Translations under genes and position numbers: made by a program
Shown here: positions 36,218 to 43,099 of the stretch, one piece after another
How the letters are laid out: each line of letters begins with the position of its first letter
How positions within the stretch are numbered: the first letter of the stretch is position 1
The notes under the pieces: generated by a model
What the model saw: only the letters and a program-made list of their open reading frames with translations
Told to the model about the DNA's origin: nothing
Database searches by the model: none
From: an uncultured Rhodospirillales bacterium
Lineage (GTDB): Bacteria; Pseudomonadota; Alphaproteobacteria; RF32; CAG-239
Direction: 5' to 3'
Assembly (NCBI GenBank): GCA_902778645.1
Contig: CACYYO010000010.1
Location: 1 to 45,814, forward strand
DNA length: 45,814 nt

Positions 36218-37457
36218 AACGTAAAGCCTCCACCGGATCAAATTTTGCGGCACGATATGCCGGATAAAGCGTTGCGAAAAAAGACAATAGCAAAGAAATC
36301 ACCACCACCATAGTAACTTCAGTCGGATCAATCTTTGCCGGCAACTGTGACAAGAAGTAAATTTCTGCCGAAAACAAATCTCTACCGGATATTGCTTCCA
36401 AACCATGGCGAATAGTCTCAATATTATCACAGAATAAAACCCCGAGCACAAAACCCAAGGTTGTCCCGACAACACCGATAAATGCACCATCCATAAAGAA
36501 AATCCGCATAATCATACCTTTGGTTGCGCCCATTGTCCGCAACACCGCAATATCACGACCTTTATCTTTAACCAGCATAATCAGACCGGTAATAATATTA
36601 AATGCCGCCACTAAAATAATCAGTGTCAAAATTAAGAACATAACATTGCGTTCGACATCTATGGCATTAAAGAACGCCGCGTTACTCTGTTTCCAATCAT
36701 AGACATAAGCCCCCTCCCCGACACTCTCAACGATAGCCTGTCGAACTTGGGATAAATATTTATCATCTTCCAAAGTGACGTCAATATTTGTAACCGCATC
36801 ACCCATACCAAAATATCTTTGCGCAGCTTCCAGAGGCAGAAAGATAAAATTGGCATCATATTCATACATACCAACCTCAAAAGCCCCGATAACACGATAA
36901 GATTTCATTCTCGGAACTGTTCCGAAAGCAGTCACTTTGCCATTTGGAGAAATAAGTGTAATTTCATCTCCGGTAACCAACCCCATTTTCTGTGCCAATC
37001 GTGTACCGACAATAGCGACATTACCTTCAAATTCCGCCAAATCAATATATTGCACACTGTTTTTAAGAACATCTTTTTTAAGCAAATCCTCTTTAGCAAT
37101 CCCTCTGACCATAGCGCCTTCAGCTGCTTTGCCGGCTGTCACCAACAACTGATTTTCAATCATCGGTATAACCGTTTTGACCTTATCGAATTGAGAAATC
37201 TCCTGCACGGCTTGCTGATAGTTATTAAACGGATATCCGGCAATTGCCGTAATTCCGATATGCCCGTTAATACCCAAAATACGGCTCAGCAACTCAGCAC
37301 GAAACCCGTTCATCACGGACATAACGATAATGAGTGTCGCCACCCCGAGGGCAATACCGGTAAAAGCAAAACCGGTAATCACCGAAATAAAACCCTCTTT
37401 ACGCTTGGCACGCAAATAACGCCCTGCCACCATTCTTTCAAATTTTGAAAACAGCAT
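36210..37457 (-). CDS. LolC/LolE-family lipoprotein-releasing permease
   Basis: 415 residues with four membrane helices: one N-terminal (about 22-50), three C-terminal (about 270-400), and a large periplasmic MacB-type domain between. FERMVAGRYLRAKRKEGFISVITGFAFTGIALGVATLIIVMSVMNGF and the C-terminal LYPAYRAAKFDPVEALRYE are typical. Only one permease gene is present, so it may act as a homodimer (LolF-like), or the partner lies elsewhere. GGAG seven bases upstream supports the start. Confidence 0.93.
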   Translation of the reverse strand: MLFSKFERMVAGRYLRAKRKEGFISVITGFAFTGIALGVATLIIVMSVMNGFRAELLSRILGINGHIGITAIAGYPFNNYQQAVQEISQFDKVKTVIPMIENQLLVTAGKAAEGAMVRGIAKEDLLKKDVLKNSVQYIDLAEFEGNVAIVGTRLAQKMGLVTGDEITLISPNGKVTAFGTVPRMKSYRVIGAFEVGMYEYDANFIFLPLEAAQRYFGMGDAVTNIDVTLEDDKYLSQVRQAIVESVGEGAYVYDWKQSNAAFFNAIDVERNVMFLILTLIILVAAFNIITGLIMLVKDKGRDIAVLRTMGATKGMIMRIFFMDGAFIGVVGTTLGFVLGVLFCDNIETIRHGLEAISGRDLFSAEIYFLSQLPAKIDPTEVTMVVVISLLLSFFATLYPAYRAAKFDPVEALRYE

Positions 37458-37485
37458 AAACTACTCCTTAAACTCGCTCTCTCCA

Positions 37486-37536
37486 CGTCATCCCCGAGGT
37501 CAGCCCCCCACGGAGCTGACACATCGGGGATCCACG
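37486..37536. repeat. REP-like palindromic element (copy 1)
   Basis: TCCCCGA (37491-37497) pairs with TCGGGGA (37524-37530), and inside it GTCAGC (37499-37504) pairs with GCTGAC (37515-37520). The borders GTCATCCC and GGGATCCAC resemble the GTCAT-CCC...GGG-ATCCA palindromes spread in many proteobacterial genomes. A second hairpin (GATTGCAAAGCAAT) follows at 37542-37555. It lies just upstream of the lolC/E start. Apart from the flaF-like terminator, I see nothing else in 37458-37695. Confidence 0.7.
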
Positions 37537-37645
37537 AAACCGATTGCAAAGCAATGCCTACTTTTTTTGATAAAAAAGCTTAATCCTCTCCTGAGTTTAT
37601 AAGAACTTCTCCCCATTTTGCAACGACAAAGCTCACAGTGTGCAT

Positions 37646-37674
37646 AAAAAAAGCCCTATTTTGCAATAGGGCTT
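37646..37674 (-). terminator. terminator downstream of the double-FlaF gene
   Basis: AAGCCCTATT (37651-37660) and AATAGGGCTT (37665-37674) pair perfectly around TTGC. Read leftward it is followed by a T-run. It lies 21 bp past the stop at 37696. Confidence 0.88.
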
Positions 37675-37695
37675 AAATAAAAGAATTTCGGCGTC

Positions 37696-38361
37696 TTAAG
37701 CAGCTTCCTTGCTCATTAAGCCTTCGGAGATTTGCAAGTTTGTCATAATCATCGAATCAATAGCTTTGCTGTTGAGATGATTAATATCTTTACCGACTTC
37801 CAACGTTTTAGCTGAAACATAATCTGCCAATTTAACCAAATTTGAACGTGTTTCTTTCGGCAACAAACTCTCGTTAGTATCTGCTAAGGTTTTGATATAA
37901 ACCCATAATTGCAAATTATTATCAAGAGCAGTAACTAATTCTGCCTTATTTTGATTTTCTTGAGCATTCGAAAGGTCAATAGCACATTTCAACAACGAAA
38001 AAGCTTCTTCCTTAGCCAAATTATTATGAACAGATTCTAATAAACCGCCGCAAATCTGCATATTGATATTTGTCAAACAAGCAACATCTGAAGAGGTGAC
38101 ATTCAAACCTTTTGTCAAAGTTAAACGCTCAACATACTTTGAAAGTTTAAGCAAATTGCTTTTAATATCTTTCGGCAAGAAATTCTTGGCATTCTTCAAA
38201 GAAGCCTCAATCTCAACCCACAATTGCAAATTCTCATCAAGAGCTGCAACCAAATCAGACTTTGTGCCGCTATGAAAAGCCTGTGACAAGGCCGTTGCCT
38301 TTTCCAATAATATATTTGCTTCCTGTTCAGCTCTTTTCATAATATTCATATTTGTTGTCAT
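37696..38361 (-). CDS. tandem double FlaF-like flagellar regulator
   Basis: 221 residues made of two FlaF-like units. LVAALDENLQLW (37-48) matches LVTALDNNLQLW (142-153), and LPKDIKSNLLKLSKYV (62-77) matches LPKETRSNLVKLADYV (167-182), each 105 residues apart. FlaF of alphaproteobacteria is about 110-130 residues with exactly this A.D.NL.LW and LP...R..L..L..YV pattern and, with FlbT, adjusts flagellin production. This is about twice that length, so an internal duplication is likely. It lies beside the flgFGAH cluster on the same strand, but about 300 bp of palindromic DNA separates them. No flbT or flagellin gene is in the window. Confidence 0.82.
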   Translation of the reverse strand: MTTNMNIMKRAEQEANILLEKATALSQAFHSGTKSDLVAALDENLQLWVEIEASLKNAKNFLPKDIKSNLLKLSKYVERLTLTKGLNVTSSDVACLTNINMQICGGLLESVHNNLAKEEAFSLLKCAIDLSNAQENQNKAELVTALDNNLQLWVYIKTLADTNESLLPKETRSNLVKLADYVSAKTLEVGKDINHLNSKAIDSMIMTNLQISEGLMSKEAA

Positions 38362-38478
38362 AATTCATGTTCCCTTATTAAAAAAATTAAAATCACCTTA
38401 CTTGCAGAGCCGGTGCAGTCACTGGGGAAAAAGAACCACACCTGCCCTGCGCGACAACACATCTCTGCTTGCCGCTGT

Positions 38479-38523
38479 GAATATAAGCATTTGTTTCTTG
38501 GGGAGAGAAAATGGCTTATATTC
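38479..38523. repeat. large imperfect palindrome upstream of the double-FlaF gene
   Basis: GAATATAAGCATTTGTTTCT (38479-38498) pairs, with small defects, with AGAGAAAATGGCTTATATTC (38504-38523). Flanking TGTGA and TCACA extend it after a short bulge. It lies in the 304-bp gene-free gap 38362-38665, which holds no convincing gene. Confidence 0.6.
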
Positions 38524-38557
38524 GAAACTCACAATAATTAAATAAAAACGTATCCTT

Positions 38558-38663
38558 GGGTGGGATAAAAGCACATGCTGCAATGTAATTTTTGAACGTG
38601 GTGTACAACTAGCTACACGAGCGAAAAAATTGCAAGCATAATGCGCTTTTAGCACATCCCCCA
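38558..38663. repeat. about 106-bp imperfect palindrome abutting the flgH stop
   Basis: The left arm (38558-38605) and right arm (38614-38663) are reverse complements with several small indels: GGGATAAAAGC with GCTTTTAGCACATCCC, TGCTGCAAT with ATTGCAAGCA, AATTTTTGAACG with the GAGCGAAAAAATT segment, and GTGTA with TACAC. The loop is about CAACTAGC. It begins directly after the flgH stop codon. It could be a miniature mobile palindrome or a long 3'-UTR hairpin that stabilises or ends the flg transcript. Confidence 0.6.
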
Positions 38664-38665
38664 CC

Positions 38666-39433
38666 TTAGAATGGGGAGAGAATGTCTATCAACTGCCGCC
38701 CATACCTAGGTTGCTGCATATCTGACACAGTTCCCTTTCCACCATAAGAAACACGCAATTCTGCAATTTTACTTGAGTCAATCGTATTGGCAGACGAAAT
38801 ATCGGCACGACGAATAATTCCTCTGACACTTAACTGACGCAATTCATAGTTAACTCTGATTTCTTGAGTTCCTTCAATTACCAAATTATCATTTGGTAAA
38901 ACTTGCACGACCACCGCTGCCATAGTCATATTAATTTTCTCGGAGCGATCAATTTTCCCTTCACCTGTCACATCGTGATCTGAGGTCACATCAAACAGAT
39001 TTTTCACATCAACACCTTTAGGTAAATAATCATCGGCATATTTCTCGTAACCGGCAAAAGCGTTCACATTAACCTTATCTTCGTTTTTATCCCGGAGTTG
39101 CTCTGTTTTGTTTTTCAGAGAAGCCGTATCTTTGGCAGAAATATTAACGGTTATAATATCACCGACTTTAGAGGCTCGTTGATCCTGGAAAAAGCCTGAA
39201 GACCCTTTTTTCCATAGAGAATTAACACCGGCATACTGATCAAGATACTTAGGCGGCGTCGGCTGTGACACCGGCTGATAATTTTGTGCTTCTAACGGAT
39301 TAGTAATCGGCGAAATTTCTGGTTCTCTGCCGATATTCGTCAATCGAGACCATGTATTGCAACCGCTTAAAAAAGAAGTTATCAAAATCAATGTCGCAAA
39401 CTGACCAATCTTATGATTATATTTGTTGTTCAT
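38666..39433 (-). CDS. flgH: flagellar L-ring protein FlgH
   Basis: 255 residues with a lipobox (FLSGC, Cys25). Family features are SLWKKGSSGFFQDQRASKVGDIITVNI, a long central region and VVQVLPNDNLVIEGTQEIRVNYELRQLSVRGIIRRADISSANTI. FlgH forms the outer-membrane bushing of the flagellar rod. It closes the leftward flgF-flgG-flgA-flgH operon. Confidence 0.96.
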   Translation of the reverse strand: MNNKYNHKIGQFATLILITSFLSGCNTWSRLTNIGREPEISPITNPLEAQNYQPVSQPTPPKYLDQYAGVNSLWKKGSSGFFQDQRASKVGDIITVNISAKDTASLKNKTEQLRDKNEDKVNVNAFAGYEKYADDYLPKGVDVKNLFDVTSDHDVTGEGKIDRSEKINMTMAAVVVQVLPNDNLVIEGTQEIRVNYELRQLSVRGIIRRADISSANTIDSSKIAELRVSYGGKGTVSDMQQPRYGRQLIDILSPF

Positions 39434-39449
39434 TATCTCGCGCCTTTAC

Positions 39450-40154
39450 CTATTGTTCAATCACCACGGTTGTCTCATCTTGGACAACACCGGTTAGCAT
39501 TTTGCGGGTCTTAGCGTTCTGCAGTTCAATTCTTTGGCCGTAAGCACCGTCTTGCTGAGCAATTGCTTTCGTTGTAATTTGCATCTGCGGTGTCCGATAA
39601 ACAGCCAACACGACATCATTGCGTTTAACCAATATCTTTGCACCGACATCTTTTTCATTAATAATACGATCCTCGCGCAAAGAATGTTGTGCCACCTGCC
39701 CGACCAGTTTCTCCTTTTCCGTCACCATAAACGGCTTCAATTTAGCCTTGCGGATATTTTTTCTTTTTAACATCTCCTGAGTAATCATTTCACCTTTGGC
39801 AATATTCTGCGCCGGCACCCATACTTGAGACATAAGGAAATACTTTCCCTGCAATGGCGATTTTGCAACAGATTGCCGATCGGCAAAAATTTCCACCTCA
39901 CAAGTGAAGCGACCGAGGCTCTCATCTGCCTTAAGATGATTAACCAAAATCTTTGCTTCTTTCGCCCCATCAATTGCAAAGCTGCTCTGTCCGCCAAAGA
40001 TTTCCAAATCCAAATTATCATCTTCAGCCAAACCGCGATCTATAAACTCTTGCCGCACCATTGCCAACACATCATCTTCCGAAACATTAAGCGTTTCAGC
40101 CATTGCCTGTGCTGCCGACAAAATCATCCATACAATGCTAAGCAAATACCGCAT
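39450..40154 (-). CDS. flgA: FlgA, flagellar P-ring assembly chaperone
   Basis: 234 residues with a signal peptide ending near AMA. The C-terminal SAF-type domain is visible: VWVPAQNIAKGEMITQEMLKRKNIR, REDRIINEKDVGA, VKRNDVVLAVYRTPQMQITTKAIAQQDGAYGQRIELQN. FlgA is a periplasmic chaperone for the FlgI P-ring. flgI itself is not in the window. It is 10 bp from flgG and 16 bp from flgH. Confidence 0.92.
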   Translation of the reverse strand: MRYLLSIVWMILSAAQAMAETLNVSEDDVLAMVRQEFIDRGLAEDDNLDLEIFGGQSSFAIDGAKEAKILVNHLKADESLGRFTCEVEIFADRQSVAKSPLQGKYFLMSQVWVPAQNIAKGEMITQEMLKRKNIRKAKLKPFMVTEKEKLVGQVAQHSLREDRIINEKDVGAKILVKRNDVVLAVYRTPQMQITTKAIAQQDGAYGQRIELQNAKTRKMLTGVVQDETTVVIEQ

Positions 40155-40164
40155 CTCAGACTAC

Positions 40165-40953
40165 CTACCTCATTTGATTAATCGTTGTTAACATCTCATC
40201 AGAGATTGTAACGATTTTGGAGTTCATTTCATAAGCACGCTGAGCAGAAACCAATTCTGTGATTTCAGAAACGGCATTAACATTTGAAGTCTCCAAGTAT
40301 CCCTGTAATATCGATCCGAAACCTTCCGTATCCGGATTATCGACATTCGGAGCACCGGAGGCTTCTGTCTCTAAGAACAAATTTTGCCCCATCGCTTCCA
40401 AACCGGCCTCATTGACAAACGTTGCCAATTCCAACTGACCGACGTTAATTTCTTCGGTTTCTCCGTCTTGCTTAACCCAAACTTCTCCGGAGTTATTGAT
40501 ATAAACCTCAACCGCATCATCAGGAATAGTAATTTCCGGCTGTACGATATAACCGTCATGTGTCACAATCACACCATCGCCGTTACGTTGAAAAGCCCCG
40601 TCACGCGTATAGGCCGTCCCTTTACCTTCCGGCAATTCGATTTGAAAATACCCTCTTCCTTGGATTGCCACATCTAAAGTATTCGTGGTATTAATCAAAC
40701 CGCTGCCCTCCGTAATACGATATACGGCGGCCGTTCTGACACCCAAACCGAGTTGCAATCCTGACGGAACAACCGTTTGCGACGCCGAAGATTGTGAGCC
40801 CGGACGAATAATATTTTGATATAACAAATCATTAAACTCGGCTCTTCTTCTGGTATAAGCCGTTGTATTCATATTGGCGATATTATTGGAAATCACATCA
40901 ACATTCGTTTGTTGAGCAAGCATTCCTGTCGCGCCGATATATAAAGATCTCAT
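40165..40953 (-). CDS. flgG: flagellar distal rod protein FlgG
   Basis: 262 residues. The N-terminal rod helix MRSLYIGATGMLAQQTNVDVISNNIANMNTTAYTRRRAEF, the centre GRGYFQIELPEGKGTAYTRDGAFQRNGDG and the C-terminal YLETSNVNAVSEITELVSAQRAYEMNSKIV are diagnostic. GGGGA a few bases upstream supports the start. It builds the distal rod between P- and L-rings. Confidence 0.97.
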   Translation of the reverse strand: MRSLYIGATGMLAQQTNVDVISNNIANMNTTAYTRRRAEFNDLLYQNIIRPGSQSSASQTVVPSGLQLGLGVRTAAVYRITEGSGLINTTNTLDVAIQGRGYFQIELPEGKGTAYTRDGAFQRNGDGVIVTHDGYIVQPEITIPDDAVEVYINNSGEVWVKQDGETEEINVGQLELATFVNEAGLEAMGQNLFLETEASGAPNVDNPDTEGFGSILQGYLETSNVNAVSEITELVSAQRAYEMNSKIVTISDEMLTTINQMR

Positions 40954-40972
40954 TTAAATTCCCCTTTTAGAA

Positions 40973-41713
40973 TTATGCCAGTTGAGAATAAGTCTCAATT
41001 GTGTTAGATATTCTGTCATGTTCCTCATCAATCATTTGCTGTACAAAATCATACGAGCGCTGTAATTGAATCAGCTTGGTCATTTCTTCAACCGAATTAA
41101 CATTGGATTTTTCCAAACTTCCATGAACAACGCGAACATTGTCGGCTGCCATAACGGCATTACCGTCAACATTATCAAACATTGTTCCTGCTTTTTTGAG
41201 CAACTTCTGGTTATCTGCAAACTTAACAACTTGCAGACGACCGATAATACCATTCTCGGTAGAAACAGAACCATCCTCGGTAATCATAATCTCCGTTTCT
41301 GTCGGAGCAACAAACAACGGCGCATTATTCTGTGATAAAACCGGATAACCGTCCGGTGTCACAATCATACCGTTGCTGTCTAACGTAAAATTACCTTTAC
41401 GCGTATAAGAAACACCACTGCCGGTATCGATAACAAAAAAGCCATCACCCTGCAGAGCAACATCGAGACTGTTTCCTGTCTCGACCAACGGACCTTCTGA
41501 AAAATTATTATAGGTCGCAAAATCTTGTGTAAAATAAACCGGCTCTTTACCCATACCGGTCGCATTCATTGTCTGCGCAATATATGTACTGAAAAGTGTA
41601 TCTTCCTGCTTATATCCGGTCGTATTCATATTGGCAACATTGTTAGAAACGACATTCATCTGTTTCCATAAGGCCATCTGCCGAGATAAAGCAATATATT
41701 TTGTATTATCCAT
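40973..41713 (-). CDS. flgF: flagellar proximal rod protein FlgF
   Basis: 246 residues from the ATG at 41713, which has GGGGAG seven bases upstream; the frame continues upstream to 41782, but that part is not conserved. It has the rod helix LSRQMALWKQMNVVSNNVANMNTTGYKQED, the centre LQGDGFFVIDTGSGVSYTRKGNF and the C-terminal LEKSNVNSVEEMTKLIQLQRSYDFVQQM. It is the first gene of flgF-G-A-H. Confidence 0.95.
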   Translation of the reverse strand: MDNTKYIALSRQMALWKQMNVVSNNVANMNTTGYKQEDTLFSTYIAQTMNATGMGKEPVYFTQDFATYNNFSEGPLVETGNSLDVALQGDGFFVIDTGSGVSYTRKGNFTLDSNGMIVTPDGYPVLSQNNAPLFVAPTETEIMITEDGSVSTENGIIGRLQVVKFADNQKLLKKAGTMFDNVDGNAVMAADNVRVVHGSLEKSNVNSVEEMTKLIQLQRSYDFVQQMIDEEHDRISNTIETYSQLA

Positions 41714-41789
41714 AAAATTCTCCCCTAAATTTGTCGGATAAAACCATCTGTGCTTTAGTATGCAATTTCTGTGCCAAAACAATATTGAT

Positions 41790-41826
41790 AAAAAAAATAA
41801 AGTGCCGAATTTATATTCGACACTTT
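41790..41826 (-). terminator. terminator for the twin-lipoprotein operon
   Basis: AAAGTGcCGAAT (41799-41810) and ATTCGaCACTTT (41815-41826) pair around TTAT. Read leftward it is followed by a T-rich run. It lies about 170 bp after the stop at 41994, and the repeat-bearing segment 41838-41993 lies between gene and terminator. Confidence 0.75.
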
Positions 41827-41837
41827 TAAATTAAGTA

Positions 41838-41993
41838 AATGACACACTAATAGCCTAAAGCGCACTCCACAAAAACTTGAATAATGTGGCTAGTAGTAGG
41901 AATTAAGAGTGAAAAAAGCGCAGTGTACACAAAAGTACATAAGCATTTTTCATCTCGCGAATGACGCACTAATAGCCCATTAGACAAGTTTTT
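41838..41993. repeat. segment bounded by two copies of a small intergenic repeat
   Basis: AATGACACACTAATAGCC (41838-41855) and AATGACGCACTAATAGCC (41960-41977) differ by one base and bound about 105 bp. Between them is an imperfect palindrome centred on GTGTACACAAAAGTACAT. The right copy extends as CATTAGACAAGTTTTT and matches 29007-29040. No gene is seen in 41714-41993. Confidence 0.6.
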
Positions 41994-42284
41994 CTACCAG
42001 CGGCGCAATGTTGTCCCGTGCATATCTTCACTCATCATACTTTTAGCATTCTGCACAGCCTGAGCATACATAGCTGACAAATTATAACGAGAGGTGCAGG
42101 TATCGGCAATTTTTTGTGCAGAAGCCTGAACACCCCAAGATTGCAACTTGCCGTTATCCTTAAACGCACGCACCTCGTCTCTGATACAAACATTCATCTG
42201 CCCCTGGGGCGTCAATGGTGTTTTATTATTATCAAACAACGCACACCCGCTCAAAAGCAACATCAAACAAATAACTTTTTTCAT
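41994..42284 (-). CDS. small lipoprotein, sister of the upstream 108-residue protein
   Basis: 96 residues with a lipobox LLSGC (Cys14). Two further cysteines (33 and 63) lie 30 residues apart. This 31-residue segment aligns without gaps with Cys45-Cys75 of the protein encoded directly upstream: C...E......NG.L...G..A.A.....TC, with 10 of 31 identical. The start overlaps the upstream stop (TAATG), so translation is coupled. A disulfide between the two cysteines in the periplasm is likely. Function unknown. Confidence 0.72.
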   Translation of the reverse strand: MKKVICLMLLLSGCALFDNNKTPLTPQGQMNVCIRDEVRAFKDNGKLQSWGVQASAQKIADTCTSRYNLSAMYAQAVQNAKSMMSEDMHGTTLRRW

Positions 42285-42610
42285 TATTGAGCTGTCCCGT
42301 AATTTTGCAAGTTCTGAATAATGGTAGAGGCCATAGACTGAGATTCGCTTGTAATCCCTGCTGATTGTAAGGCTAATTTTTTAATACAGGTATTTGTCAA
42401 TTCATCAGCAGTAGCCGTCAGCCCTTTAGCAAACAACGTTCCGTTTTGAAACTTTGTATTTGCTTCACTCAATAGGCAAGCGCGCAAACGGGTCTTAACG
42501 GATGCATTTGCATCAGCGGTTGTCAAACTGGTCCAATCAAAACCGGAATCTGAAGAACAAGCACTCAAAACACCGGCAACAGCCAAAACAGCAAAAAATT
42601 TAGATTTCAT
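42284..42610 (-). CDS. small lipoprotein, sister of the downstream 96-residue protein
   Basis: 108 residues with a lipobox VLSAC (Cys18). Cys45 and Cys75 frame the shared 31-residue segment (NGTLFAKGLTATADELTNTC at its end). The rest is Ser/Thr/Asn/Gln-rich and helical. It is the first gene of a two-gene leftward operon that ends near the terminator at 41790-41826. No known family recognised. Confidence 0.72.
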   Translation of the reverse strand: MKSKFFAVLAVAGVLSACSSDSGFDWTSLTTADANASVKTRLRACLLSEANTKFQNGTLFAKGLTATADELTNTCIKKLALQSAGITSESQSMASTIIQNLQNYGTAQ

Positions 42611-42634
42611 AATAAAACTCCCTGTTACATTTTA

Positions 42635-42676
42635 CGTTATCCCTCGATTGCACAAGCAATCGTCAAGGGATCTACA
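42635..42676. repeat. REP-like palindromic element (copy 2)
   Basis: ATCCCT-CGATTG (42639-42650) pairs with CAATCG-tca-AGGGAT (42657-42671) with a three-base bulge. The borders GTTATCCCT and AGGGATCTAC match those of the element at 37486-37536 (GTCATCCCC, GGGGATCCAC). It lies just upstream of the lipoprotein start at 42610, as copy 1 lies upstream of lolC/E. Confidence 0.55.
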
Positions 42677-42730
42677 AATCAAAAAAATAGTTCTATCCAT
42701 ATGTATCACAATTCTCTCTTAAGTCAAACA

Positions 42731-42765
42731 CAAAAAAACAGCTGCGGCATAAATTGCAGCAGCTG
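42731..42765 (-). terminator. terminator of the 49-residue membrane-protein gene
   Basis: CAGCTGC-g-GCA (42739-42749) pairs with TGC-a-GCAGCTG (42755-42765). Read leftward a run of seven T follows. It begins nine bases after the stop codon of the small leftward gene and supports that gene being real. Confidence 0.85.
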
Positions 42766-42773
42766 CTAATTTT

Positions 42774-42923
42774 TCAGGAATACAGGCGAATAATGGCACG
42801 GACAACATCAATGAGCACCCAACCCATCATCACACCTAAAACCACAACACAAATGATTTTAATTCTCTTCTCTGTCAGCAGGACGCCGTCCTTAAACAGG
42901 ATTTTTTCTAGTTTCTTGTTCAT
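42774..42923 (-). CDS. 49-residue single-span membrane protein, unknown function
   Basis: A short leftward frame: MNKKLEKILFKDG, then VLLTEKRIK, then a hydrophobic helix (IICVVVLGVMMGWVLIDVV, about 23-41) and a short basic end (RAIIRLYS). The charge pattern (Lys/Arg-rich before the helix) suggests an N-in single-pass protein. A strong terminator follows the stop immediately. The ribosome site is weak. It lies between the twin-lipoprotein operon and nifJ. Confidence 0.62.
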   Translation of the reverse strand: MNKKLEKILFKDGVLLTEKRIKIICVVVLGVMMGWVLIDVVRAIIRLYS

Positions 42924-43016
42924 ATACACAAAAATTTTAATTTCACACAAACATATACCACTTTTTATCTATTTTGTCCAGTCTTTTTTTAGGTGTTTGC
43001 ATTCTTATTTTTTTTA

Positions 43017-43044
43017 TTGTCTTTAAATACCAATATGATATAAA
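43017..43044 (+). promoter_or_regulatory. possible promoter of nifJ
   Basis: TTGTCT (43017-43022) and TATAAA (43039-43044) are 16 bases apart, about 50 bases before the nifJ ATG. The region is AT-rich, so other choices are possible. The rest of 42924-43099 holds no gene that I can support. Confidence 0.35.
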
Positions 43045-43099
43045 CACGCGCATAGAGAGATTCTATATTTTAATAACATAACAAACAAGGATATATTTA

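Noticed and set aside
36819-37448. Long rightward open frame (209 codons) over the Lol permease gene
   Set aside because: The leftward frame is a clear LolC/E protein with a ribosome site and operon context; the rightward frame has no motif.
38419-38664. Leftward open frame of 81 codons
   Set aside because: It lies entirely over the two large palindromes, has no ribosome site and no recognisable domain; the open frame follows from the repeat structure.
42754-43026. Rightward open frame of 90 codons
   Set aside because: It runs across the terminator hairpin and the antisense strand of the better supported 49-codon leftward gene, and its composition is not protein-like.
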